Shown: positions 44,668-53,495, counted from the stretch's first letter. The stretch is 64,000 nucleotides of DNA from an uncultured Lachnospiraceae bacterium (GCA_910577115.1 CAJTMC010000004.1:1-64000); one strand, 5' to 3'. Notes: generated by a model not told the origin, from the letters alone. Numbers and translations: made by a program.

Positions 44668-46554
44668 ATGAACAAAAAGAACGTTTCCAAAAAAAATGCT
44701 TTCGAAGAAAGCGCTTCCAAAAAGCAAAAAGAGCTAACCCCCGTTTCGATAATTACCGGAATTTTACTCGCGATTATTTTTGGTGCGGCAAACGCGTATT
44801 TGGGTTTAAGGGTGGGAATGACGATCTCCGCGTCCATTCCTGCGGCGGTTGTTTCAATGGGCGTAATCCGCGTGATTTTGCGGCGTGACTCTTTGCTGGA
44901 AAGCAATATGGTGCAGACCATCGGCTCCGCAGGCGAATCCCTTGCGGCAGGCGCAATTTTCACGCTCCCTGTCCTCTTTTTGTGGTCTGTGGAGGGCGTT
45001 ATTAACACGCCGAGTCTGATTACGATTGCCTTAATCTCGCTCTGCGGCGGTATTTTGGGCGTGTTGTTTATGGTGCCGCTGCGAGGTTCTTTGATTGTCA
45101 GGGAAGAGGACACGCTGCCCTATCCTGAGGGAAAAGCCTGCGCCGAGGTACTGCGTGCAGGCGAAGGCGGCGGTGCGGGTGCGCTTTTCGTCTTTGGCGG
45201 CATGGGCTTTTCTGCACTTATAAAGCTGATAACGGATGGGATGAAAATTGTTCCCGCCGCTGTTACGCTGAAAATAAACGCCTTAAAGACAGAGGTTTCC
45301 ACACAGATTTATCCCGCCCTTTTGGGCGTCGGCTATCTATGCGGCGCAAAAATTGCCTCGTACATGTTTGCGGGCGGCATCATCGGCTGGCTTGTGCTTA
45401 TTCCTATGATTAACACGTTCGGAGAATCGCTGACGCTCTACCCCGCCGTAAAACCAATTGCACAGCTCTATGCCGAGGGCGGCGCCTCTGCCATATGGAG
45501 CGCTTATATCCGTTATATCGGAGCAGGCGCTGTGGCGGCAGGCGGTATCATCAGCCTCATAAAATCCGTTCCGCTTATCGTAACAACTTTTATTACATCT
45601 ATCAAAGGGCTTTCCGGCACGACACCAAACGAAGACCGCACACAACGCGATTTGTCCATGCGCACAATCCTGATAGGCATCGCGCTTATGACAATTGTCA
45701 TATGGCTGCTCCCGCCCATTCCCGTCACGCTTCTTGGCGCCGTTTTGATTGTGCTGTTCGGCTTTTTCTTCGCTACGGTTTCCTCGCGCATGGTTGGTCT
45801 TGTCGGCAGCAGCAACAATCCGGTATCGGGCATGGCAATTGCAACGCTGTTATTTACCACGCTGATTTTAAAGGCAACGGGCGATAACGGTACGCGTGGC
45901 ATGAAAGGGGCAATTGCAATCGGCTCCGTTATCTGTATTGTCGCCGCAATGGCGGGGGATACCTCGCAGGACTTAAAAACAGGATATCTTTTGGGCGCTA
46001 CGCCGAAAAAACAACAGATTGGGGAGCTAATCGGGGCGTTTTTCTCTTCGCTTACAATCGGCGCTGTGCTCATTCTCTTAAATCGGGCGTGGGGCTTTGG
46101 CTCACAGGAGCTTTCTGCACCGCAGGCGACGTTGATGAAAATGATTATTGAGGGTATTATGGACGGCAGCCTGCCTTGGACGCTTGTCTTTATCGGCGTG
46201 TTTATCGCGCTCGCGGTGGAGGTGCTCCAAATCCCCGTACTCCCTGTGGCAATCGGTCTTTATCTGCCGCTTGAGCTGAGCTTTGCCATTATGCTTGGCG
46301 GTGTGGTGCGGTTTCTTGTTGACCGCAAAAAATCAGAATCAGAGGCGTCCGGCGGCGTTCTCTTCTGCTCGGGGCTTATCGCGGGGGAGGGCATTGTGGG
46401 AATTTTGCTTGCCGTACTTACGATTCTTGGTGTCGCAGATGTGCTTGACCTTTCAAAATATTTCTCTCTTTCTTTTTTTGGCGCCGGGGCGATTTTAATT
46501 ATTTCCCTATTTCTCATTTATTGGGTGGCAAACCGAACAAAGGAGAGGCGCTAA
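44668..46554 (+). CDS. OPT family transporter
   Basis: The 628-residue protein has about 15 membrane segments and resembles the prokaryotic OPT oligopeptide/metal-chelate transporters: GAANAYLGLRVGMTISASIP near 32, TIGSAGESLAAGAIFTLP near 85, PYPEGKACAEVL near 150, and SNNPVSGMAIATLL near 388. OPT relatives carry peptides or metal-chelator complexes; the substrate is unknown. It diverges from csoR across 131 bp. A GAAAGG site precedes ATG 44668. A small overlapping ORF opens at 44631 with a good ribosome-binding site but is out of frame and probably spurious. Confidence 0.9.
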   Translation: MNKKNVSKKNAFEESASKKQKELTPVSIITGILLAIIFGAANAYLGLRVGMTISASIPAAVVSMGVIRVILRRDSLLESNMVQTIGSAGESLAAGAIFTLPVLFLWSVEGVINTPSLITIALISLCGGILGVLFMVPLRGSLIVREEDTLPYPEGKACAEVLRAGEGGGAGALFVFGGMGFSALIKLITDGMKIVPAAVTLKINALKTEVSTQIYPALLGVGYLCGAKIASYMFAGGIIGWLVLIPMINTFGESLTLYPAVKPIAQLYAEGGASAIWSAYIRYIGAGAVAAGGIISLIKSVPLIVTTFITSIKGLSGTTPNEDRTQRDLSMRTILIGIALMTIVIWLLPPIPVTLLGAVLIVLFGFFFATVSSRMVGLVGSSNNPVSGMAIATLLFTTLILKATGDNGTRGMKGAIAIGSVICIVAAMAGDTSQDLKTGYLLGATPKKQQIGELIGAFFSSLTIGAVLILLNRAWGFGSQELSAPQATLMKMIIEGIMDGSLPWTLVFIGVFIALAVEVLQIPVLPVAIGLYLPLELSFAIMLGGVVRFLVDRKKSESEASGGVLFCSGLIAGEGIVGILLAVLTILGVADVLDLSKYFSLSFFGAGAILIISLFLIYWVANRTKERR

Positions 46555-46562
46555 GCCTCTCC
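46542..46562 (+). terminator. Terminator overlapping the OPT stop codon
   Basis: GGAGAGGC-gctaa-GCCTCTCC, followed by CGTATCTCTTTGTT. It lies between convergent genes; the T-run is interrupted. Confidence 0.6.
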
Positions 46563-46581
46563 CGTATCTCTTTGTTAAATT

Positions 46582-47739
46582 TTACACAAGCAACGCTTCC
46601 GTCAATGCCTCAAGCTGCGGCATGTCGCCCGGTTTGAGTGCGGACTTGATTGTCACTGTTTGCTCTACAATGTTGAGTTCCTTCATTCCCTCAAGCGCTG
46701 CCTTCATGCTCTTTGCAGCAGTAGGCGCCCATGTACCGTTCTCCAGTAAGCCTACTGTGCGCTTTTGATAATTTTTTGCCTTTAATTTATTGATAAAGCT
46801 CTCCATTACCGGGAATAAACCGGCATCATATGTTATTGTGGCGAGCACTAAATGACTGTATCGAAATGCATCTTCTACTGCTTCATGAATATCATCTCTG
46901 CAAAGATCTGCCAGTACTACCTTCTTTGCACCCTTCGCCTCCAGTATCTCCTTTAGCTTCTGCGCTGCCTCCAGCGTATTTCCATGAACAGATGCGCACG
47001 CAATTAAGATGCCCTCATCCTCAGGCTCATAGCTGCTCCATGTCTGATATTTTCCAATGTAATATTCCAAATTCTCTGTCAGCATTGTTCCATGAAGCGG
47101 GCAAATCATTGCAATATCAAGACCTGACGCCTTTTTGAGCAGCGCCTGCACCTGCGCCCCATACTTTCCGCAAATATTGACGTAGTATCTCCTTGCCTCA
47201 CATGTCCATGCCTCGTCAGCATCGCGTGTTCCGAACTTTCCAAAACCGTCCGCGCTGAAAAGCACTTTTTCCGTACGCTCATATGTAACCATTACCTCCG
47301 GCCAATGAACCATTGGCGCCATGACAAACTGGAGTGTATGCGATCCAAGTGACAGGGTATCGCCCTCTTTGACCTCCACCGTCCTTCCTTCTATATCCAC
47401 CTCATAAAACTGCTTGAGCATCGTAAAGGTTTTTGCATTTCCCACAAGCTTCATCGTGGGGAACTTTTCAATCAGATCCAAAATGCTTCCGCCATGATCC
47501 GGCTCCATATGCTGTATCACAAGATAATCGACCGCTGTTGTGCCAAGCGCTTCGTCAAGATTAGAAAGCCATTCCTGTGTTGCACGTTTATCTACCGTAT
47601 CCATAACGGCAGTCTTCTCGTCCAAAATCAGGTACGAATTGTACGCCATTCCTTTCTCTACTGCATACTGTCCTTCAAACAATGTAATATCCCTGTCATT
47701 TACACCGATATTTATGATATCTTTTGTTACGTTCTCCAT
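46582..47739 (-). CDS. A-type flavodiiron protein (FprA)
   Basis: The 385-residue protein reduces O2 or NO in anaerobes. The N-terminal beta-lactamase-like domain holds the di-iron ligands (HMEPDHGGSILDL near residue 80, and later MVHWPEVMV and ICPLHGTM). The C-terminal flavodoxin domain (about 248-385) binds FMN (ACASVHGNTLEAAQ). No rubredoxin domain is fused. ATG 47739 follows GGAGG. It is alone on its transcript; the promoter carries two tandem dyads. Confidence 0.94.
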   Translation of the reverse strand: MENVTKDIINIGVNDRDITLFEGQYAVEKGMAYNSYLILDEKTAVMDTVDKRATQEWLSNLDEALGTTAVDYLVIQHMEPDHGGSILDLIEKFPTMKLVGNAKTFTMLKQFYEVDIEGRTVEVKEGDTLSLGSHTLQFVMAPMVHWPEVMVTYERTEKVLFSADGFGKFGTRDADEAWTCEARRYYVNICGKYGAQVQALLKKASGLDIAMICPLHGTMLTENLEYYIGKYQTWSSYEPEDEGILIACASVHGNTLEAAQKLKEILEAKGAKKVVLADLCRDDIHEAVEDAFRYSHLVLATITYDAGLFPVMESFINKLKAKNYQKRTVGLLENGTWAPTAAKSMKAALEGMKELNIVEQTVTIKSALKPGDMPQLEALTEALLV

Positions 47740-47763
47740 GTTTCTTTTCCTCCATTCCAAAAC

Positions 47764-47800
47764 ATTATACCCGTTCGGGCAAGTTTATGCCCATTCGGGC
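47764..47800 (-). promoter_or_regulatory. Flavodiiron promoter with two tandem dyads
   Basis: Minus strand: GCCC-GAAT-GGGC (47789-47800) and GCCC-GAAC-GGGT (47769-47780), 20 bp apart start to start. The second abuts TATAAT (47764-47769). No good -35 hexamer is seen, so these are likely regulator sites. Confidence 0.6.
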
Positions 47801-47900
47801 TAATAAAATGTCTAGCGCCATTTTATCACATCTACCACCAACTATGCAATGCTGTCATATTGTAATGAGAAAAAATATATACTGGATAAGGAAAAAAAGA

Positions 47901-47929
47901 TTGATTTTAGCACAATAAAGTGCGATACT
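47901..47929 (+). promoter_or_regulatory. Candidate asnA promoter
   Basis: TTGATT (47901-47906), 17 bp, GATACT (47924-47929). The leader is too short for a T-box. Confidence 0.45.
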
Positions 47930-47986
47930 TGATATGTTGGATTTTCCCAATGGAAAAACAGCAGATGAGGAAAAAGGGAGGTAACT

Positions 47987-48997
47987 ATGAAAAATCTGAT
48001 CATTCCAAACGATTATCATTCGAAATTAGATTTACATGACACACAGATTGCAATCAAGACAGTCAAGGATTTCTTTCAAAACCAGCTTGCACAGCACTTG
48101 CATCTAACCCGCGTTTCCGCGCCGCTTTTCGTTGATCCCACATCAGGGCTTAACGACAACTTAAACGGTGTGGAACGTCCTGTCGCTTTTGACATTAAGG
48201 AGCAGGACGGGCGCATTGCAGAGGTTGTACAGTCACTTGCAAAATGGAAACGCTACGCATTGAAAAAGTATGGTTTTACCTATGGCGAAGGAATTTACAC
48301 CGATATGAATGCCATTCGCCGCGATGAAGATACGGACAATATCCATTCCATTTTTGTAGATCAGTGGGACTGGGAAAAGGTGATCAGGCAGGAGGAGCGC
48401 AATACGGATACTTTGAGGGCAGTTGTCAGAAATGTATACCGATGCCTCAAAAATACGGAAAAATTTATGTCCATTCAATATGACTACATAGAGGAAATTC
48501 TGCCCGATGAAATTTACTTTGTCACCACAGAAGAGCTTGCGCAGATTTTCCCCGACAACACGCCGAAGGAGCGCGAATATTATATCGCAAAGGCTAAGGG
48601 CGCTGCCTGCATAATGAAAATCGGTGATAAGCTGGAAAACGGAAAATCTCATGACGGTCGTTCACCGGACTACGACGACTGGCAGTTAAACTGCGATATT
48701 GTTGTTTACTATCCTGTGCTTGATATCGGGCTTGAGCTTTCCTCAATGGGTATTCGTGTAGACAAGGACGCACTGCTCTCCCAGCTTGATAAAGCAGGCT
48801 GTCCGGAGCGCGCAAAGCTGCCGTATCAGAAATCCATTATCGACGGTGAGCTGCCGTTCACTATTGGCGGTGGTATCGGGCAGTCGCGCATTTGTATGTT
48901 CTTTTTGAGAAAGGCGCATATCGGCGAGGTTCAATCCTCTTTATGGCCTGATGAAATGGTTTCGGAGTGTGCCAAGCATCAGATGCATTTATTATAA
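47987..48997 (+). CDS. asnA: Aspartate-ammonia ligase (asparagine synthetase A)
   Basis: The 336-residue enzyme makes asparagine from aspartate, ammonia and ATP. It is related to class II aminoacyl-tRNA synthetases, with RVSAPLFVDPTSGLNDNLNG near residue 42, HSIFVDQWDWEKVI near 118 and the C-terminal GGGIGQSRICMFFL near 293. Length is normal. Translation starts at ATG 47987 behind AAAGGGAGG. It has its own promoter and terminator. Confidence 0.97.
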   Translation: MKNLIIPNDYHSKLDLHDTQIAIKTVKDFFQNQLAQHLHLTRVSAPLFVDPTSGLNDNLNGVERPVAFDIKEQDGRIAEVVQSLAKWKRYALKKYGFTYGEGIYTDMNAIRRDEDTDNIHSIFVDQWDWEKVIRQEERNTDTLRAVVRNVYRCLKNTEKFMSIQYDYIEEILPDEIYFVTTEELAQIFPDNTPKEREYYIAKAKGAACIMKIGDKLENGKSHDGRSPDYDDWQLNCDIVVYYPVLDIGLELSSMGIRVDKDALLSQLDKAGCPERAKLPYQKSIIDGELPFTIGGGIGQSRICMFFLRKAHIGEVQSSLWPDEMVSECAKHQMHLL

Positions 48998-49064
48998 ATA
49001 ACAAGATTGTAAAACAACAATCCAAGCACTTGCAACGGCAGATAATCTATTAGCAAAATTAAAG

Positions 49065-49118
49065 CCACTGAATAGGTACTATAATTTTTTATTATGATAT
49101 CTATTTAGTGGTTTTTTT
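49065..49118 (+). terminator. asnA terminator
   Basis: CCACT-g-AATAG (49065-49075) pairs with CTATT-t-AGTGG (49101-49111), followed by TTTTTTT. Confidence 0.75.
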
Positions 49119-49121
49119 CAG

Positions 49122-49319
49122 TTAACTTTTTTCAAAGAATGTGATAAATTTATTAAAATAGCATGTTTTTAATGTTCTTCCGGCAGCAAATACTCCCCAT
49201 AATGCGACTGAACTGACATTTGATAAACCGGAAATTTTTTCAAATTTATTGAATTCCGAGTAAGTCTTTGGAAATATTACTCTCTCGTTATTGTATTTGA
49301 ACTTCCATTTAATCTTCAT
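49122..49319 (-). CDS. Possible small protein gene overlapping the zinc-ribbon gene
   Basis: A 65-residue basic ORF (MKIKWKFKYNNERVIFPKTY; ends FNKFITFFEKS). It overlaps the end of the preceding gene by 11 bp and has no clear ribosome-binding site. It is unlike any family I know. AT-rich composition makes open frames common here, so it may be spurious. Confidence 0.25.
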   Translation of the reverse strand: MKIKWKFKYNNERVIFPKTYSEFNKFEKISGLSNVSSVALWGVFAAGRTLKTCYFNKFITFFEKS

Positions 49320-50418
49320 AAAAACTGTTTTTAATTCCTTTATTATTAAGATGAGATACTATTTTATCAAGAATGTTTTTCCAAAATATTTTGAACCACG
49401 ACAATTCTCCAAAATATGTAACCAAAACAGGACTTATTGAATAATAACATTTTATAAAAAATTTTCCATACCAGGTTCTGTTTAAATAATAATCCCGATA
49501 TCTTCTTAATGTCCAGACCTGAGGACAATCATATGAACCATATACACATGTTGCTATATAACATCTGTTTCTTTCTGCCCCCTCTCCTCCGTTATTGGGA
49601 GATATTAAGTTATTTGGTAAAGAATATGGGGTAATTTTGTTCTTATAAGTTGCTATTATAAAAGCATTTTCATAGCATTGGTCAGCAAAATTTCCTCTCA
49701 ATGTATAACATCCATATGTATTATTACTACCGTACTTTTTCGTTTGTGAATCTAAAATAGAAATTGCAAAATCACATTGTGGTACAATTATATTTTCTAT
49801 TTCTTTATAATCATTCGCTAGGGTAAATTCAAAATCAATCAAGTGTTTAATTGCCCAAACAGAATCCCTGCATGCAAGTAAGAAAGTTACGTAAGAGTCA
49901 TTGATAATTTTCCCATTTGTAATACATTGATTTCTTTTTTTATAATAAAACTCAGATATTACATTTTTACAATCTTGACAAGCTGATTGTATCGTGTTCA
50001 GTTTTTCCATATAACTTAAATCAGATAAATTAATATGTTCACAATAAGGCTTCAATATTTTAGGGAAATATGTATATGCTAATTGATTTAAATTACTTAA
50101 TTGATCCATTATTTTTCTTTTAAAAATACACTCATGATCTTCACTTACTTCTAATACTTCACTAAAATATTCATATGCTTTAGCATAGTTACCCTTTTGA
50201 TATTCTTCATTTCCAAGCCTTTTTAAATTACTGATATTTTTAGGCAGAACGGTTAAATTTGCGTTTTGTATATTATATGTGTTATTTATCATATAATTGC
50301 TGATTGCTTTTTCGGTTATAAACGCAGTCCCACAATATTTGCATATTCCAGCTTCTTTGCTATCATCAACTTCAAGATTGGCACCACACTGAGTACATAT
50401 TGCTGCTACTAATGGCAT
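49309..50418 (-). CDS. Zinc-ribbon and TPR-like protein of unknown function
   Basis: The protein has 369 residues. An N-terminal zinc ribbon (CTQCGANLEVDDSKEAGICK with a second CxxC) is followed by a TPR-like helix pair (GNEEYQKGNYAKAYEYFSEV), a divergent middle, and a C-terminal domain near 285-365 (CYIATCVYGSYDCPQVWTLR, RYRDYYLNRTWYGKFFIKCY). That C-terminal domain is a widely distributed module attached to zinc-ribbon proteins, of unknown role. The gene is clearly more AT-rich than its neighbours and stands alone between hairpins, suggesting recent acquisition. Confidence 0.8.
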   Translation of the reverse strand: MPLVAAICTQCGANLEVDDSKEAGICKYCGTAFITEKAISNYMINNTYNIQNANLTVLPKNISNLKRLGNEEYQKGNYAKAYEYFSEVLEVSEDHECIFKRKIMDQLSNLNQLAYTYFPKILKPYCEHINLSDLSYMEKLNTIQSACQDCKNVISEFYYKKRNQCITNGKIINDSYVTFLLACRDSVWAIKHLIDFEFTLANDYKEIENIIVPQCDFAISILDSQTKKYGSNNTYGCYTLRGNFADQCYENAFIIATYKNKITPYSLPNNLISPNNGGEGAERNRCYIATCVYGSYDCPQVWTLRRYRDYYLNRTWYGKFFIKCYYSISPVLVTYFGELSWFKIFWKNILDKIVSHLNNKGIKNSFYED

Positions 50419-50507
50419 AATAATCCTCCAAAAATTTACATTATTTAATAAAATGATACATAAAAAATAACATGGAAATAATGTGATTCACAAAAACTTA
50501 AAATGTT

Positions 50508-50562
50508 CCCCCACTATTGTTATGTGCTGATTTTTTATCTACCAGATGTAACAACAGGGGGG
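50508..50562. other. Long hairpin between the zinc-ribbon and GyrI-like genes
   Basis: CCCCC-a-CT-a-TTGTTA (50508-50521) pairs with TAACAA-c-AG-GGGGG (50549-50562). ATTTTT follows on the plus strand and only mild T-richness on the minus strand. It may end the 50579-51040 gene. Confidence 0.5.
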
Positions 50563-50578
50563 ATTTTTCATCTTTAAT

Positions 50579-51040
50579 TTAATTTTTTAGCCCGACATAA
50601 ATATGTATTTCGGCGTCCTCCATGCGGTCGTCCTGATACTCCTCAAAATCACACTGGAATGTTCTTGGCAGATCCATGTTCCAAATCTCCTGCCACGCCG
50701 CCGCAACTGCCTGTACCATATCCCCATGAACAACAAATTTCGCATATCTGCCTGCGGGGATTTTGCAAACGGTATAGTCGCCCGTTTGGGGCTCCTGCGC
50801 TGTTTCACAGGCAACGATTGTTGTGTAATCCGATTTTTCATCTCCTGCGTATTCGGTGTAAATTCCCAGCGCTTTTTGGGTTGTTTTTTGCGGAATGGAC
50901 GCATACACGCCCTCATTGAAAAAGCGGTTCCAAAGTCCTCCGATTACGGCGCCCATATCAGGCGAGGTATTATTTGTCCGCGCCGATATCCCTACCGCAA
51001 TTTTTTCTTCCAACATTACAATTTCATAATCCATATTCAT
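50579..51040 (-). CDS. GyrI-like/AraC effector-binding domain protein
   Basis: A 153-residue protein consisting of one GyrI-like small-molecule-binding domain (YEIVMLEEKIAVGISARTNN, AGRYAKFVVHGDMVQAVAAA, DAEIHIYVGLKN). Stand-alone members bind hydrophobic cations or other small ligands and can hydrolyse or sequester them; no DNA-binding part is present. ATG 51040 has the best spacing from AAAGGA. A dyad-like element at 51083 resembles that at 54377, so the nearby WYL regulator may control both. Confidence 0.82.
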   Translation of the reverse strand: MNMDYEIVMLEEKIAVGISARTNNTSPDMGAVIGGLWNRFFNEGVYASIPQKTTQKALGIYTEYAGDEKSDYTTIVACETAQEPQTGDYTVCKIPAGRYAKFVVHGDMVQAVAAAWQEIWNMDLPRTFQCDFEEYQDDRMEDAEIHIYVGLKN

Positions 51041-51082
51041 GACCATCCTTTCATTTGATGTCTTTATTCTATCAGAACAATC

Positions 51083-51101
51083 ATGACATCAGCGTGGCAT
51101 G
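51083..51101 (-). promoter_or_regulatory. Possible WYL-regulator site upstream of the GyrI-like gene
   Basis: ATGACATCAGCGTGGCATG shares its outer ATGACAT and CATG parts and its length with the minus strand of the site at 54377. It lies 43 bp before the start codon. Confidence 0.35.
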
Positions 51102-51119
51102 TTTTAGAAAAATGTAAAT

Positions 51120-51734
51120 TCACTTTGATTGCAATTTTGTTAATAATTTCACAATTCCTGCCCTGTTTTTTGCCGTTTTCATAAAAGCCAGAAGCATATC
51201 GGACTGGGACCGCATTGTCTTGTATGTTTCATGGAAATCTGACTGTACTGTGCGCAGGTCCGCCGACAAATACGCAATCATGTATTGCAGGTGCGCTCTG
51301 TTTAATGCCCATATTGTTTTTCCCCGGTAGCTTGCCTGAAAATAAAGCGGATAATGAAAATACGGATCCTCTGCATGACGTATGTCTTCTAATACAACAA
51401 TCCGGCGATTCCCTGTATCCGAAACCTCTCCCATGACAAATTCTTCGCAGTAAGGACACGAAACCTTAAGCTTTTGTCCGCGAATTTTATTGTCAGGCAC
51501 CGAAGTACGAAAATATTTTCCGGTCGATGTACATTGTGCAGTTACTTCATAGGCATTCTTTCCAACCGGCACCGTTTCTTTTTTCAGGTAACACGACGCA
51601 CATTGAAAACGCGCAATACGATGTTCTTTATCAAAATGAACTGTTCCCGCTTTACCACACTTTGGACAGATTACAACCATATCTGACAACAAGGAAAAAG
51701 TGTGATATGGAACATCGTGAAATCTTTTTACCAT
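51120..51734 (-). CDS. Zinc-ribbon protein of unknown function
   Basis: The 204-residue protein has two CxxC pairs near residues 23-49 (CPKCGKAG and CASC), forming a zinc ribbon, and a further CPYC near 93. The C-terminal half is helical and rich in Tyr, Leu and Lys (HLQYMIAYLSADLRTVQSD). The start context of ATG 51734 is GGGGGACTGAT. No family was recognised. It follows a small ORF and a GyrI-like gene on the same strand and may be co-transcribed with them. Confidence 0.7.
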   Translation of the reverse strand: MVKRFHDVPYHTFSLLSDMVVICPKCGKAGTVHFDKEHRIARFQCASCYLKKETVPVGKNAYEVTAQCTSTGKYFRTSVPDNKIRGQKLKVSCPYCEEFVMGEVSDTGNRRIVVLEDIRHAEDPYFHYPLYFQASYRGKTIWALNRAHLQYMIAYLSADLRTVQSDFHETYKTMRSQSDMLLAFMKTAKNRAGIVKLLTKLQSK

Positions 51735-51758
51735 ATCAGTCCCCCTAAAAACAAGTCC

Positions 51759-51941
51759 TTAACACTCCCTAATCGTGACTGCAATTTCATCTCCAAATGT
51801 TTTGCATATTTTATTTCGAATCACTTTCGTCACGCCGATATTGTAACAATGCTTCTGACTACACTGAAACTGATATCTTGTGTCATGCGAAAGTGACAAT
51901 CCGTCTGCTAATGCAATGCATAGAATGAAGCAATGTATCAC
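51759..51941 (-). CDS. Small protein or gene fragment
   Basis: A 60-residue ORF from GTG 51941, which overlaps the stop of the GyrI-like gene as GTGA behind GGAAAACGGA. The sequence (GLSLSHDTRYQFQCSQKHCY, TKVIRNKICKTFGDEIAVTI) reads like a folded, conserved domain with two Cys residues rather than random translation. I do not recognise it. It may be a real coupled gene or the end of a longer lost gene. Confidence 0.4.
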   Translation of the reverse strand: MIHCFILCIALADGLSLSHDTRYQFQCSQKHCYNIGVTKVIRNKICKTFGDEIAVTIREC

Positions 51942-52576
51942 TCCGTTTTCCTAATCGGGTGTCTTATCACTGTTTTTAATTTCCGAACATCACATTTTCT
52001 TGGATCACTTAAATATATTTCGTGATGCAGTCTTGTATCCGTTATATCTAATTCATATCCATTATCTTTTGCATATTTATGCATTAAGGTAACTGTTGCC
52101 AGTTCATCATCATAACTGCCAATGTGCATACATTGAACACAAATCCCCTCATCATAGGTTAGAAATTCAATTTTTGAAAAATCTTGTTTCTTTTTTCTTG
52201 CTGCTTCTTCAACAGCCCATTCAAAATCTTTTTTTAATACGAAATCCGGCAGTCTGATCACAGAGATAAAGTTCATTTCATCTTTCCTGTTATAATCAAT
52301 GCTATCCTTCCTGCCATTCTGCCACCAAAATCCCTCTAATGGCGGAACAACATATTCAAAAAATCCCTCTATCTGATATGCACCCTTATAACTCATTTTA
52401 ATCGTAAAAGCAATGCCATATAATAACCTTATCGCTTGCTTATACTCCCCCATTTCGTCATTAGGGTTTCCTTTCCCCCTAACTGCAATATAATTCATTT
52501 TGGGTACTTCAACGATACTGGGTTTATTCTTGGGCATGTACAACTCTTTATATTCTTTTTTGAAATCAAAAGCCAT
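51938..52576 (-). CDS. GyrI-like domain protein
   Basis: The 212-residue protein (MAFDFKKEYKELYMPKNKPS, VPKMNYIAVRGKGNPND, QIEGFFEYVVPPLEGFWW, CVQCMHIGSYDDELATV, HHEIYLSDPRKC) is a full-length member of the stand-alone GyrI-like family. These have two SHS2-type ligand-binding modules and are often annotated as GyrI-like or transcription activator proteins. ATG 52576 follows TGGAG. It begins 19 bp after the WYL regulator gene, its probable controller and co-transcribed partner. Confidence 0.85.
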   Translation of the reverse strand: MAFDFKKEYKELYMPKNKPSIVEVPKMNYIAVRGKGNPNDEMGEYKQAIRLLYGIAFTIKMSYKGAYQIEGFFEYVVPPLEGFWWQNGRKDSIDYNRKDEMNFISVIRLPDFVLKKDFEWAVEEAARKKKQDFSKIEFLTYDEGICVQCMHIGSYDDELATVTLMHKYAKDNGYELDITDTRLHHEIYLSDPRKCDVRKLKTVIRHPIRKTE

Positions 52577-52595
52577 AATAAGAACTCCAATCTTT

Positions 52596-53495
52596 TCAAT
52601 ATTTTCTGCAAATCCCTTCCGCAAATTCCAAAATATCTTTCCGAAACTGTACCGGCTCCAAAAGCTCTGCGCCGTCACCAAAGGAAGCAATCCAACAAAC
52701 AATGCTGGTTTTATCCGTAAAGCCGGACGAAAACAGCAGGCTTCCGTCGGGCTGCTGCGTAAAGCTTTCCGGTCCGTATTCTTCAATCAGCCGCCACTGA
52801 TACTGCGGCTGAATTTTGGCTTTTACCTGATATACATCAGGAAAAATCTGTTTTGGTGACAAATCCGGTAGCGGAACAGGACGTTTTTCAAACGAAGCTT
52901 CTATTTGCAGACTGGTCATACGGTTAAGCTTAAACAGGCGAAAATCCTGACGTTCGGTACACCACCCCCATACGTACCAGCTTGACCACTGGAAAATTAA
53001 ATGATATGGCTCTATAATGCGAAGGGATTCTCCCTTTGGCGCAAAATAAGAAAAGCGAACTGTTTTCGCGGAAAGAATTGCGCTGTGCAGAAGCTCGATT
53101 TTGGGAGATAATGACTCCTTATGCCATGCGGAAAGATCAATTAAAATATGGGAATCCCCCGACAGAAGATTCGATGCACCCACAGACAGTTTTTCCATTA
53201 GCCGGGCATAGCGGTTCGTACCGCTGACGCTGTCAAGACTTCGCAGCCCTGCCAAAATCGCCTGCATGTCCGACATGCTAAGCAGCGTCTTGTCAATTTT
53301 GTAGTTTTCCATAATGGAAATGCCGCCGTTTTTCCCCTGCTCCGTCACAAGTGGAATCCCTGCCATGCATAATGCTTCAATATCCCTGTTTATGGTGCGG
53401 CGCGACACTTCGAATTTCTCCGCCAAATAAGGCGCCGTTACTTTTTCCCTCTGTAAAAGAATCGACAAGATTCCTATCATTCTGTCAAGTTTCAT
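52596..53495 (-). CDS. YafY-type HTH/WYL-domain transcriptional regulator
   Basis: The 299-residue regulator has an N-terminal winged helix (MKLDRMIGILSILLQREKV, LAEKFEVSRRTINRDIEALC) and a WYL domain near 135-215 (VRFSYFAPKGESLRIIEPYH, IFQWSSWYVWGWCTERQDFR), the ligand-binding part. A C-terminal WCX-like segment follows. ATG 53495 follows GGAGAG. It is probably co-transcribed with the GyrI-like gene downstream. A decayed copy of its first 14 codons lies at 54440. Confidence 0.92.
   Translation of the reverse strand: MKLDRMIGILSILLQREKVTAPYLAEKFEVSRRTINRDIEALCMAGIPLVTEQGKNGGISIMENYKIDKTLLSMSDMQAILAGLRSLDSVSGTNRYARLMEKLSVGASNLLSGDSHILIDLSAWHKESLSPKIELLHSAILSAKTVRFSYFAPKGESLRIIEPYHLIFQWSSWYVWGWCTERQDFRLFKLNRMTSLQIEASFEKRPVPLPDLSPKQIFPDVYQVKAKIQPQYQWRLIEEYGPESFTQQPDGSLLFSSGFTDKTSIVCWIASFGDGAELLEPVQFRKDILEFAEGICRKY

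Noticed and set aside
44631..44888. ORF opening with a good ribosome-binding site (ATG 44631) just upstream of the OPT transporter
   Set aside because: It overlaps the OPT gene out of frame, and its sequence is basic and Cys/Arg-rich without domain character; the OPT frame has all family motifs.
47821..47986. Possible T-box riboswitch ahead of asnA
   Set aside because: The leader is too short and lacks the conserved T-box sequence and an antiterminator/terminator pair.
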